Assembly: GCA_026390735.1 (NCBI GenBank)
Contig: JAPLFJ010000064.1
Coordinates: 1-64,000 of the forward strand
Direction of reading: 5' to 3'
DNA length: 64,000 nucleotides
Source of the DNA: Ignavibacteriota bacterium
Lineage (GTDB): Bacteria > Bacteroidota > Ignavibacteria > Tepidaquicellales > Tepidaquicellaceae
Shown here in pieces: positions 8,018 through 17,700 of this stretch. Both the position numbers and the translations under genes were made by a program. The notes under the pieces are model-generated. The model had not been told where the DNA came from, searched no databases, and was given only the letters and a program-made list of their open reading frames with translations. The first letter of the stretch is position 1. Every line of letters starts with the position of its first letter.

Positions 8018-9067
8018 ATGGATAATAAATTAATTAAAAAACTCGTAGTAGCAATTTTCATACTGGCAGGTGTAATGCTTTTTCTTATTGCCATATTCGT
8101 AATCGGAAGCAAGCAGAATATGTTTACATCAACTATGAAAATTCATTCTGCATTTGAAACCGTAAGCGGCCTGCTTGAAGGAAGCAACGTAAGGTTTAAC
8201 GGAATCAGTGTCGGGACGGTTGATAAAATAACGATTGTATCGGGGAATAAAGTACTTGTGGATATGGTGATAGTGAGCAGTGTAAGGGAATTTATTAAAC
8301 GCGATTCTAAAGTTAAAGTAATCTCGGAAGGACTTGTTGGGAATAAAATCATTGACATATCCCCTGGCAGCGAAAACGTTCCATCCATAACAGCAGGTGA
8401 AAACCTTGAATCCATAAGGCCTGTTGAAGCAGAAGATATTATAAGGTCTCTGAAAGAAACGGGTGAGAATGCATCGCTTATGTCAAAAGATTTAGCAGAT
8501 ATAGTCTCAAAGGTTAACAATGGTGACGGGACTTTAGGACAACTTATCAACAATAAATCAATGTACTATGGTGTCGATTCAACACTGCGGGGATTCGCAG
8601 CATCGACAGGTCTGGTTAATAATGTTCTGAAGAATATTTCATCAGGGGTCGATGTAATAATAGAAGAAATTATTCCGATGACAAAGAAAATGAGAGATGT
8701 CACTCATGACATAGCAGAGATTACAAGAAAAATGAATTCCAGCGAAAGCGTAGTCGGTACTTTGCTCACAGACACTTCTTTTGCGAATAACCTTAAATCT
8801 GTCATAAGGAATGCAGACCAGACAACTGCCAATCTTGAACAGGGCTCTTTTAGTTTTTCACAGAACATGGAAGCATTGAAACACAACTTTCTTTTCAAAG
8901 GATATTTTGAAGACCTGGGATACTGGGATAAAACGACATATGAAAGAAACGTCACCGATTTGAATATGAAGTTGAAATTAAAACAGCAGGAATTAGATTC
9001 GCGTGAAAAGAGGATTACCGACCTTGAAAAAACACTGAAAGAACTTCAGGAAAAATTATCTAAATAA
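8018..9067 (+). CDS. MlaD-like MCE-domain protein
   Basis: This is the substrate-binding, periplasmic MCE subunit of the same transporter. One N-terminal membrane helix (LVVAIFILAGVMLFLIAIFV, about 9-28) is followed by the MCE domain (about 38-118: FETVSGLLEGSNVRFNGISVGTV ... VISEGLVGNKIIDISPG). The rest is largely helical, with IVSKVNNGDGTLGQLINN and a repeat-like ESVVGTLLTDTSFANNL, and ends in a charged coiled coil rich in Lys/Glu (QQELDSREKRITDLEKTLK). At 349 residues it is longer than E. coli MlaD, as is usual for FCB-group members. No MlaB or MlaC gene is next to it. Confidence 0.88.
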   Translation: MDNKLIKKLVVAIFILAGVMLFLIAIFVIGSKQNMFTSTMKIHSAFETVSGLLEGSNVRFNGISVGTVDKITIVSGNKVLVDMVIVSSVREFIKRDSKVKVISEGLVGNKIIDISPGSENVPSITAGENLESIRPVEAEDIIRSLKETGENASLMSKDLADIVSKVNNGDGTLGQLINNKSMYYGVDSTLRGFAASTGLVNNVLKNISSGVDVIIEEIIPMTKKMRDVTHDIAEITRKMNSSESVVGTLLTDTSFANNLKSVIRNADQTTANLEQGSFSFSQNMEALKHNFLFKGYFEDLGYWDKTTYERNVTDLNMKLKLKQQELDSREKRITDLEKTLKELQEKLSK

Positions 9068-9080
9068 TATTTCTTATAAT

Positions 9081-9130
9081 AATAACCCGAATGGATATAA
9101 CAAATATGCTAATTCCAATCGGGTTATTTT
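9081..9130. terminator. Hairpin between the convergent MCE and ferredoxin genes
   Basis: AATAACCCGA (9081-9090) pairs with TCGGGTTATT (9119-9128) across a 28-base loop, with a short T run after it on the plus strand. It lies between convergent stops and could serve both directions. The long loop makes the call moderate. Confidence 0.5.
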
Positions 9131-9207
9131 CTCTGCCTCTTCTTCTTTATACGTATTAACTTCTGTCAACCTATTTAAGGACAAGACATCTCTTCCTAAC
9201 AACTAAA

Positions 9208-9549
9208 CTAAATCATATACTCTTTTACCGGCTTCCCCCCGATGATATGCTTCTGAATAATCTCCTCAAGCGCTTTTGGTGTGCATGAATGGTACCACAC
9301 ACCTTCGGGATAGACAACTGCAAGCGGACCCTTCGCACAAATCCTGAAACAATCTGCCTTAGTCCTCTGAACACCGCCCTTGCCAACGAGGTCAAGTTCT
9401 GCAAGTCTCTTCTTCAGGTACTTCCACGACTTCTGTCCCTCTTCGCGTTTAACGCACTTATCATCCTGCGGGTCACAGCAGATAAAGATATGCTTCTTAG
9501 TCTTGTCTATGCCAAGTTCTTCAAATTTGTTATACAGTTTTTTGCTCAT
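9208..9549 (-). CDS. Thioredoxin-like [2Fe-2S] ferredoxin
   Basis: A 113-residue electron carrier of the thioredoxin-fold ferredoxin family. The N-terminal HIFICC (Cys 24/25) and C32 give the first two ligands, and DCFRICAKGPLAVVYPEGVWY supplies C67 and C71 with the family's GP-x-VVYP-x-GVWY block; the end, EEIIQKHIIGGKPVKEYMI, is also typical. The partner is not evident from neighbours: it is a lone minus-strand gene between the MCE operon and the accessory block. Confidence 0.9.
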   Translation of the reverse strand: MSKKLYNKFEELGIDKTKKHIFICCDPQDDKCVKREEGQKSWKYLKKRLAELDLVGKGGVQRTKADCFRICAKGPLAVVYPEGVWYHSCTPKALEEIIQKHIIGGKPVKEYMI

Positions 9550-9853
9550 TTAATGTTTAATTATTTGTGTCAATTATATCTCTTTTAGTGCATAAAATAA
9601 ATGTAAAAGAGGGGTTTCCGAATTTCTCTTCTTCTCCTCCAAGTCCATCACCACTCCCTCCTTTCATAAACTTCTGTTCGCTCTTAATCCTCCTCCCTGC
9701 ACGTTCTTAGCAGGGAGGAGGAAGGCATCATTAAAGTTATAGCCCATACCCTATTCTTACTTTACTATAACTATTCTTAAATATGGCATTAATTATTCAA
9801 ACATTATTTTTTATATTACATAATTAATATTCTCTATCTCTAAATATCTCATT
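9550..9853. other. Intergenic stretch before the accessory block
   Basis: About 300 bases with no gene. It holds a strong 12-base-stem palindrome (9689-9721), listed separately, and an AT-rich tail just before the helicase gene that probably contains its promoter, although I could not pick out clear -35/-10 or -33/-7 boxes. Confidence 0.5.
9683..9733. repeat. Dispersed palindromic element, copy 1
   Basis: CCTCCTCCCTGC (9689-9700) and GCAGGGAGGAGG (9710-9721) form a perfect 12-base stem with a 9-base loop, followed by AAGGCATCATT. There is no T run, so it is not an ordinary terminator. The core and the AGGAAGGCAT(C/T)ATT flank recur in opposite orientation at 21797-21847. Confidence 0.65.
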
Positions 9854-12800
9854 ATGAAGAATTTTATTACTAATAGCGGGCAGGATAATCTTAAGAACAG
9901 GCTTATCGAACTAATAAGAAATTCAGACGAACTGAAGTTTCTTGTCGGCTTTTTCTACTTCTCTGGTGTTCGGGAATTCTATGAAACGCTGAAAGAAACC
10001 CCAGGTTGTACTCTTAAAATTCTCGTCGGTCTCAATGTTGATAAAATTAATTATAAGATTGTTGAGGTCGCTAATGAAGAAACGCATATCTCAGATAAGG
10101 AACGTTCTTTCCTTTTTATAAAATCTGTAAAGAATACTTTAAACTCAGATGATTTCGATAATGAAGAATTTCATAATCAGGTAAAGTTCTTTGTGGAAAT
10201 GATAAAGAGCAATAAACTCATTCTTCGAAAAACAGATAAACCCAATCATTCAAAACTCTATATATTTAAACTCCAGCAGCTTCAGATTGCACGTGATAAA
10301 CTCTTCATCACAGGTAGCAGCAACCTTACAAAAGCCGGTCTTTCAACACAGGAAGAGTTTAACGTTGAAATAAGTGACTATGGCGTTGATTCAGCAGAAG
10401 AATATTTTGATTCTCTCTGGGAATCCGCTGTACCAATCACGGAAGATGACACTGTCCGAAAAAAACTTGTTGATGTTGTTGAAAAAGAAACTCACATCAA
10501 AGATGTTACACCTTTTGAGGCATTTCTTTTAATCTTAAAAACGTATCTCGATTCTTACAATCAGAAGAATATCAGCGAGACATTGCGCGAACTTCTTCTT
10601 GCTAATGATTATAAACCTTATGAATATCAGATAGACGCAGTCAAGCAGGCGCTTTCAATCATCGAACAGAACAACGGTGTTATTATTGCCGATGTAGTAG
10701 GTCTTGGCAAAACCATTATAGCCTGTGCAATAGGACGCGAACTCCGAAAACGCGGCATCGTTATCTGCCCTCCGGGTCTTGTTGGTGACAAGAGTAGATC
10801 TACTGGCTGGAGAAAATATACCGAACAGTTTCAACTTCACAACTGGGAAGTATTTTCTCTCGGTAATTTTGATACTATAAGCGATTACCTGAAAAACGCA
10901 AAAGATGTTGAAGTTGTAATCATTGATGAAGCCCATCGTTTCAGGAATCAGGATACTGAAGATTATGAAGCGCTGCGCAATATATGCAGGAATAAAAATG
11001 TAATACTGTTAACAGCAACACCGTTTAATAATAAGCCAAATGACATTCTATCTTTATTAAAACTATTTATTCTTCCAAAAAAGTCAAACATTACTCTTGA
11101 GAACGACATCGTTGCGATGTTTCGTCATTTCAAAGGTGTGTTCGACAGACTGGCCGACATCAGCAAATACCATAATTCAAATAACGAGAAGAAAAGGAAA
11201 AGAGCTCAGACATATTACAAATCATTGTTCGGAAACGATAACATTGATTTGAAGAATGTTAGAGAACGTGCAAAGTTTCTTTCAAAACAAATCCGGGATA
11301 TTATCGAGCCGGTTACTATCAGAAGAAATCGTATTGATTTGCAAACTAATCCATACTACAAGGAAGAAGTAAAGGACTTATCCAAAATAGCAGACCCGCA
11401 GGAATGGTTCTATGAATTGTCCAATGAGCAGTCTGATTTTTACGATAAAATCATTAAGTTATATTTTGGCGACCCTGAAGAAGGAGGTATGTTTACCGGT
11501 GCAATCTATCAGCCCTTCGTTTACGAGCAGGCAATTCTTGACGATGACGGCAAGAAACTCGACGCAAAGCAGAACTTTGAACTCTTGCAGCAACGTAACT
11601 TGTATAACTTTATGCGTCGTATGCTCGTGAAAAGGTTCGAAAGTTCATTCGGCTCATTCGAGCAAAGCATTAAGAACTTTCTCCTCATTACAGAAACCGT
11701 ACAGGAATTTATTAGCAAAACAGGAAAGTATATACTCGATAGAAAACTTATAAATGAAATTTATGAATACGACCCTGATGATATCGAAGAAGAACTTATT
11801 AAATATGCTGAGTTTTTAAAAGAAGGTGTTTATCCTAAAAGCCATAAGATATACGAAGTAAAGGATTTTGAAAATAAAGAAAAATTCGCTGAAGATATTC
11901 AGTCAGATATTAATCTTTACAATACTGTACTTGAAGAACTCAAAAGACTTAAACTCGTTGAAAAAGACCCTAAGAGCAAATGTGTTATCAAAAAGCTAAA
12001 GGAACAAATGGCAATCATCCCTGAAGCCGGTGAGCCAAAGAGGAAGTATGTAATCTTCTCTGAATACGTCGATACAATAAAACACCTCACACCTATCTTT
12101 GAAAAGGAATTTAAAGATAAATGTTTAATCGTCCCTGGAAAACTTTCTATTGCTAAAATAAATGAGATTAACTATAACTTCGATGCTTCCTCAAAAAAGC
12201 AGGAAGATGATTATGATATACTTTTAACCTCAGACGTTATTTCCGAAGGTTACAACCTCAATCGTGCAGGAATGGTTATCAACTATGATATCCCATGGAA
12301 TCCTGTTCGTGTTATTCAGCGTGTCGGGCGTATAAACCGTATCAGCAAAAAGGTATTCGAAAAACTATACATTGTCAATTTCTTCCCGACTGAGCAGGGC
12401 TCTGATTTGGTCAAAAGCCGTGAGATTGCACAGAATAAGATGTTCCTTATACACAATACTCTTGGCGAGGATTCTAAAATATTCGATGCAGACGAAGAAC
12501 CAACGGCAGCAAACCTGTATAAAAGAGTTCAGCAGAACCCAGACGACCTCGAGTCAGAAAGTTTCTACACCAAAATATTAAAGGAGTTTCTTGAATACAA
12601 AGAGAAGTATCCGGAAATAGTAAACAGTCTCAGCGATTTTCCTTCCCGAATCAAATCTGCAAAGGAATTCACAGAGGACGAAATCCTCGTGTTCTTTAAA
12701 AAAGGCAGAATGTATATTAACGGTAAAAAGATTATTGAGAATTCTAAAAGTGATATCGTTTATTACACAATCGAAGATGTGTATGATAAGATAAAATGTG

Positions 12801-13213
12801 GTGTTGATGAAAAATCTCTTCCGTTAAGTTCTGAGTTCTGGGTTAACTATCACGACGTAAAAAATTACACAAAAGAGGTTTCTTCTGCCTCTCCAGAGCA
12901 AAGCCTTGAAACAAAAGCGCTGATTGCTTTGAAGACCTTGATTAAAAATCCTTTTGATGATATTATGCCGTATATGGATTTCATCAGAACTCTGTCCCGC
13001 GATATAGTCGATTATGGTACTCTGTCTGATTATACTCACCGCAGAATATCAAACATAAAATTCGGAACAGATGCTGATAAAACTAAGACCGTAAAAGTTA
13101 TTAGAGAGCTAATATTTGAACTTGGCGAAAATTATCTCGATAAAGAAATAGAAAATCAGAAACAGTTAAACAAAGAAGTTATTATAGCATTAGAAAATCA
13201 GAAAGTGCAATAA
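9854..13213 (+). CDS. PLD-nuclease/SNF2-type helicase, putative restriction component
   Basis: This 1119-residue protein joins an N-terminal phospholipase-D-like nuclease (about 1-195) to an SF2/SNF2-family ATPase (about 250-870). The nuclease motif is NHSKLYIFK (H132, K134) with FITGSSNLTKAGL (N157) and EEFNVEI. ATPase motifs: YEYQIDAV, DVVGLGKTI (280-288), IIDEAHRF (Asp-Glu-Ala-His 358-361), LLTATPFNN (386-393), then in the second RecA domain KYVIFSEYVDT, LLTSDVISEGYNL and NPVRVIQRVGRINRI near 820. It probably moves along DNA and cuts it, with the methyltransferase gene downstream marking self DNA. The nearest known relatives I can name are the helicases of DISARM-like and composite R-M loci. 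A 104-base gap with operator-like palindromes separates it from the next gene. Confidence 0.88.
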   Translation: MKNFITNSGQDNLKNRLIELIRNSDELKFLVGFFYFSGVREFYETLKETPGCTLKILVGLNVDKINYKIVEVANEETHISDKERSFLFIKSVKNTLNSDDFDNEEFHNQVKFFVEMIKSNKLILRKTDKPNHSKLYIFKLQQLQIARDKLFITGSSNLTKAGLSTQEEFNVEISDYGVDSAEEYFDSLWESAVPITEDDTVRKKLVDVVEKETHIKDVTPFEAFLLILKTYLDSYNQKNISETLRELLLANDYKPYEYQIDAVKQALSIIEQNNGVIIADVVGLGKTIIACAIGRELRKRGIVICPPGLVGDKSRSTGWRKYTEQFQLHNWEVFSLGNFDTISDYLKNAKDVEVVIIDEAHRFRNQDTEDYEALRNICRNKNVILLTATPFNNKPNDILSLLKLFILPKKSNITLENDIVAMFRHFKGVFDRLADISKYHNSNNEKKRKRAQTYYKSLFGNDNIDLKNVRERAKFLSKQIRDIIEPVTIRRNRIDLQTNPYYKEEVKDLSKIADPQEWFYELSNEQSDFYDKIIKLYFGDPEEGGMFTGAIYQPFVYEQAILDDDGKKLDAKQNFELLQQRNLYNFMRRMLVKRFESSFGSFEQSIKNFLLITETVQEFISKTGKYILDRKLINEIYEYDPDDIEEELIKYAEFLKEGVYPKSHKIYEVKDFENKEKFAEDIQSDINLYNTVLEELKRLKLVEKDPKSKCVIKKLKEQMAIIPEAGEPKRKYVIFSEYVDTIKHLTPIFEKEFKDKCLIVPGKLSIAKINEINYNFDASSKKQEDDYDILLTSDVISEGYNLNRAGMVINYDIPWNPVRVIQRVGRINRISKKVFEKLYIVNFFPTEQGSDLVKSREIAQNKMFLIHNTLGEDSKIFDADEEPTAANLYKRVQQNPDDLESESFYTKILKEFLEYKEKYPEIVNSLSDFPSRIKSAKEFTEDEILVFFKKGRMYINGKKIIENSKSDIVYYTIEDVYDKIKCGVDEKSLPLSSEFWVNYHDVKNYTKEVSSASPEQSLETKALIALKTLIKNPFDDIMPYMDFIRTLSRDIVDYGTLSDYTHRRISNIKFGTDADKTKTVKVIRELIFELGENYLDKEIENQKQLNKEVIIALENQKVQ

Positions 13214-13237
13214 TATGCATATTCCGTCATTATGCTC

Positions 13238-13294
13238 TTTAGTCTGTAATATATTACATACATTTATTATATTTAGTCTGTAATTCATTACATA
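13238..13294. promoter_or_regulatory. Two direct repeats, each holding a TGTAAT-N2-ATTACA palindrome
   Basis: A 23-base sequence beginning TTTAGTCTGTAAT occurs at 13238-13260 and 13272-13294 (34-base offset, two differences). Each holds a perfect inverted repeat, TGTAAT-N2-ATTACA (13245-13258 and 13279-13292). They fill the gap just before the AAA ATPase gene and look like paired operators for a dimeric repressor. Confidence 0.55.
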
Positions 13295-13317
13295 TAGGTT
13301 TTAATAATCATTTTAAT

Positions 13318-14763
13318 ATGCCAAATATCAGTACTTTAAGGGAGTTGGTTTTAAACTGGAATTCAAGGCTTCCATACATTTACGACAATTATTTATATTC
13401 TTCGGGTGGAAATCTGCTTCCCAGAAGGAAACTTTTCAATAAACTTGAATCTATTATAAATAATTTTCTGAATGACACCTTAAACGAACTTGAGAAGATT
13501 TTTTTGATTACCGGAATAAAGGGAACGGGTAAGACAACGCTCCTGCTTCAGGCATTAAACTTTAATAAATACGATAAATCACTGGCAGACAACCAAATCT
13601 ACGACAAGGTTTATGTAGATGTCGGTAAATTAAAGAACGAAGGATTTACTCTTAACGATTTTCTGAAATTCTACGAAACCGAACACAATCTTATTTATGA
13701 AAACAATCAGAAGAAGATAATCTTTGTTTTTGATGAGGTTCATTACGACGATAACTGGGGTCTTACGCTGAAAAACTTTTTTGATGCGACTAAGGGAAAC
13801 AAAAACGTTTTAGTTCTTGCAACAGGTTCATCTGCCATAAAACTTCGATTAAACACAGACCTTGCAAGACGCTCTACACTTATCGAATTGTTTCCACTGC
13901 AATTTACGGAATACCTTGAAATGAAGTATAACATCAGTATAGATGAAAACTTATCAACAGGTATAGCAGATTCAATAATCAATTCCCCAAATGCAGTTAG
14001 TCTTTATGATTATCTTGTTTCGGCAAAGACATCCATTAACGAAGCCATTCGTCTCTTCCCCGCAAACAGCGTAAATGAGTTTTTTCTGTTCGGCGGTTTT
14101 CCGTTTAACCTCGAATCATCACAACTGGCATTTGAGAAAATCAAGAATGTAATCGATAACATTATTTTAAAGGATATAGTAAACGTTAAAGAATATAAAA
14201 TAAATGTTGTTTCGCAGATAAACCTGCTTGTTTATCTGCTCGCAAATTCAGACACTATCAGCATCGAAAAGATAAAGAAATCGATTAAGATTACAGACAA
14301 CAGAACTATATACGGAATTCTGGACAGCATTGCCGATGCGGGTCTTATCACAAAAGTAAAGGCATTCGGCGGGGCGTATACCTCGCCAAGAAAAACTCCT
14401 AAATTTCTCTTTAATTCACCCAGCATACGAGCAGGAATTCTCGACGGATTTTACAATTCCGGCACCGAAGGGAAAAAACTTGAAGATTATTTCTCGCTCT
14501 TATTCAATAATGTATTTATCAAGAACGGTGCAAGAGAATTAAATTATGATGCAGCAGAGGGAGGAGCGGATTTCATAATCCGAAAGAATAACGGAGATGC
14601 TGTAATTGTAGAGACCGGCTATAACAAAAATAAAACAAATCAGATACTTAAAACAAACAAGAAAGTAAATGCATCCTTTGGTGTGCTTATCGGCAGCGAT
14701 GATCTAACTCTGGAAGATGATTTTGCAGTAAAGATACCCGTTAACTATCTGATGTTGATTTAA
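13318..14763 (+). CDS. AAA ATPase, AAA_14/DUF4143 family
   Basis: A 481-residue ATPase of the family annotated as AAA_14 plus DUF4143. Walker A is ITGIKGTGKTTL near 65-76; Walker B is IIFVFDEVHYDDNW near 134-147; sensor-like VLVLATGSSAIKL and LIELFPLQFTEYL follow. The winged-helix/DUF4143 part contains RTIYGILDSIADAGLI. The C-terminal segment GGADFIIRKNNGDAVIVETGYNK looks like the restriction-like fold often found here, but the catalytic Lys of the E-x-K motif is replaced (E-T-G), so it may be inactive. Such ATPases are common, of unclear role, and often found in mobile or defence regions. It sits inside the helicase-methyltransferase pair, 18 bases before the methyltransferase. Confidence 0.85.
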   Translation: MPNISTLRELVLNWNSRLPYIYDNYLYSSGGNLLPRRKLFNKLESIINNFLNDTLNELEKIFLITGIKGTGKTTLLLQALNFNKYDKSLADNQIYDKVYVDVGKLKNEGFTLNDFLKFYETEHNLIYENNQKKIIFVFDEVHYDDNWGLTLKNFFDATKGNKNVLVLATGSSAIKLRLNTDLARRSTLIELFPLQFTEYLEMKYNISIDENLSTGIADSIINSPNAVSLYDYLVSAKTSINEAIRLFPANSVNEFFLFGGFPFNLESSQLAFEKIKNVIDNIILKDIVNVKEYKINVVSQINLLVYLLANSDTISIEKIKKSIKITDNRTIYGILDSIADAGLITKVKAFGGAYTSPRKTPKFLFNSPSIRAGILDGFYNSGTEGKKLEDYFSLLFNNVFIKNGARELNYDAAEGGADFIIRKNNGDAVIVETGYNKNKTNQILKTNKKVNASFGVLIGSDDLTLEDDFAVKIPVNYLMLI

Positions 14764-14781
14764 ATAAAACAGAATTATTAT

Positions 14782-17700
14782 ATGAGCAAAGAAAAACTTC
14801 AGGGAATAATAAATGATTTTAACCCCGATAAATTCGGTGAATTCTTCCGTGAAAAGAACCGCAACTTTTCCAGAACTACCGAAAAACTGTCACAGTATAA
14901 CGACGATAGATTTACTGCCTGCACTAAAATCGGCGAGATAAAATTTGAGGATGATAATATTATCTTTGTTCACACTAAAACAAAAAATGATCTTACTGAA
15001 AGAAGCAGTAAGAAACTCCAGTATGAAATCGCAAGAAAAATTCTTAAAACCGAAAGGTTTGATGCAGGTATATTTATCTTCTACGATTCGAATGGTAATT
15101 TCCGTTTCAGTCTTGTTTATGCAAATTATCTTGGTAATAAAAGGGATTGGAACAATTTTCGTAGATTCACTTATTACGTTAATAAAGAACTAACCAACAA
15201 AACCTTCCTGAAGCAGATCGGCGATGGTGATTTTAGCTCCCTAACCAAAATCAAAGAAATATTTTCGATTACAGCAGTTACTAATATTTTCTACGATGAA
15301 TTTTTAAAGATATATGAAAACATTGTTGCTAAAGTTGTTGAATGTAATGATGACATTGAAATTGGAAAAGCCCGTGATTTTGTATTATTGTTTGCTATTA
15401 GGATAATCTTTATTGGCTTTATTCAGAAAAAACGCTGGATAGGTAATGACGATGATTTTTTGATTTCTTTCCTTAAGGAATACAAAAGGCTTAATAAAAA
15501 TGATGATTCGTTCTATGAAAGATGGCTCGAACCATTGTTCTTTGAAGCATTAAATTCTTTCGGAAAGAAAGTAGCATATAGAAAGAACGATTTTTCTAAA
15601 GAACTTGAAGATGTTCTTTTAATGGCACCTTATCTGAATGGAGGTTTGTTCAGAGTTAAACCCGGTTTCGATGATAAAGAATATTATATACCCGACAATG
15701 AAGTTGAACAATTTTTTGAGTTTCTTTTCTCGCATAGTTTCACCATTGAAGAAAACTCATTCGAGGATGAAGACCTGCAGTTGAACCCTGAATTTCTCGG
15801 TATAATTTTTGAAAGAATCGTTAATAAGGCTAATGGTGCTGTCTATACGCCACGAACCGAAGTTGATTTTATGTGCCGCCTGAGTCTTGTAAAATGGCTC
15901 GAAAAGAATACTTCTGCATCAATCCAAAAACATAATCTTTATGAACTTTTCTTTCGAGAAGCCGGCAAAGGAGATGAATTTGAAGATAGACAGAAAGACG
16001 GTAGTTTCTCTAAAGTAGAAATAGAAGAAATTCTGAATTTACTCGAAAATATAACCGTCTGTGACCCAGCCGTTGGTTCGGGGGCTTTTATAGTTGGTAT
16101 GCTTCAGGTACTTGATGAAATCATTGAAAATTTATCTAAACGGTTAAATCTTAATACGGATGATATATTCGAAAGAAAGAAGAAAATTATAAGTAATTCG
16201 CTGTATGGTGTCGAGGTAAAAGAATGGGCTGTTTGGATTTGTCAGTTAAGACTTTGGATTTCTATTTTTATTGATGCACCCGATGAATTAAAATATTCTC
16301 CCGTAGCAATTTTGCCAAGTCTTGAATTTAAAATTCGTCAGGGCGATTCTCTTGTTCAGAGAATTGGAAATAAAATGTTTCCTGTCCTGGGTCATGCCGA
16401 TGTTAAAGGCAGAGTAAAATCTAAAATAACAGAGTTAAAGAAGATAAAATCTGATTACTTTTATAACAAAGGAAAATTATCTGAATTTATTATCAAGGAA
16501 AAAGAAATATCAGTTTATCAGTCAATCATTGATGAGGAAATTGAAGAGCTTAAAGAATCTGTCAGACGTAAAAGCAGTATTGAAAAAGTAACTAAAACTG
16601 GATTATTTAGTGACCCAAAAGATGTTAGCAGCCAGGAAGTTCTAACGTACGACGAGAATGAGGTTCAGGATATAAAATACAGAATAAATGAGTTGGTAGA
16701 ACAGAAAAGCAATATAAGAATAGATAAACCATTAATCTGGAATATTGAGTTTGCCGAAATATTTGTTGAAAAAGATGGCTTTGATTTAGTGATTGGTAAT
16801 CCGCCATACGTTAGATCTGAGAAAATTGATGATCCAACATTTAAAACTAAAAATAAAAAAGAGTATAAAGATTTACTTGGTTTAATGATTAGATTAGATT
16901 TCCCATATCATTTTAAATCAAGAGCAAAGTTTGATTACAAATCTGATTTATATATTTATTTCTATATTAGATCTTTGAGGTTGTTAAATAAAAACGGTTA
17001 TTTGAATTTTATATGCTCAAACTCATGGCTTGACGTAGGCTACGGTTCTTGTTTACAGGACTTTCTTCTTGATTATTGTCAAATAGATTTTATAATTGAT
17101 AATCACTCTAAAAGGAGTTTCGAGTCGGCAGATATAAATACTATAATCAGTTTAATTAATGCTCCTCAAAAGAAATCAAATAAATCTCATCTTGTAAAAT
17201 TTGTAGCATTTAAGAAGCCATTTGAAGAAATAGTTTTTACAGAAAATATGATTCAGATTGATTCAACAAAGGAAATTGTTTCAAATAATTCGTTTAGAGT
17301 TTATCCTATAAGTAATAATGATTTAAAATTATCAGGTACTGAATTTATCAATGACGAACTAGAACAATTGAATATTGGAGAATATGTAGGTGATAAATGG
17401 GGAGCAAAATATCTCAGAGCACCAGAAGTGTATTTTAAAGTAATTAATAAAAACTTTAATAAATTAGTAAAGCTCAAAGAATTAATGAACATACTTCCTG
17501 GTTGTTATTCGGGTTTGAACGATTTCTTTTATATTGACAAAGGCATTATTGATAAATTTGATATTGAGGATGATTATGTCGTGCCAATAATTAGAAGTTC
17601 GAAAGACGTTAATTCTTTTGAAATTAATATTTCCAACGATAATTACGTACTTTCAATACCAAGTGATGATAAAAGTAATTTGAAAAGAGGAGTGAGAAAG

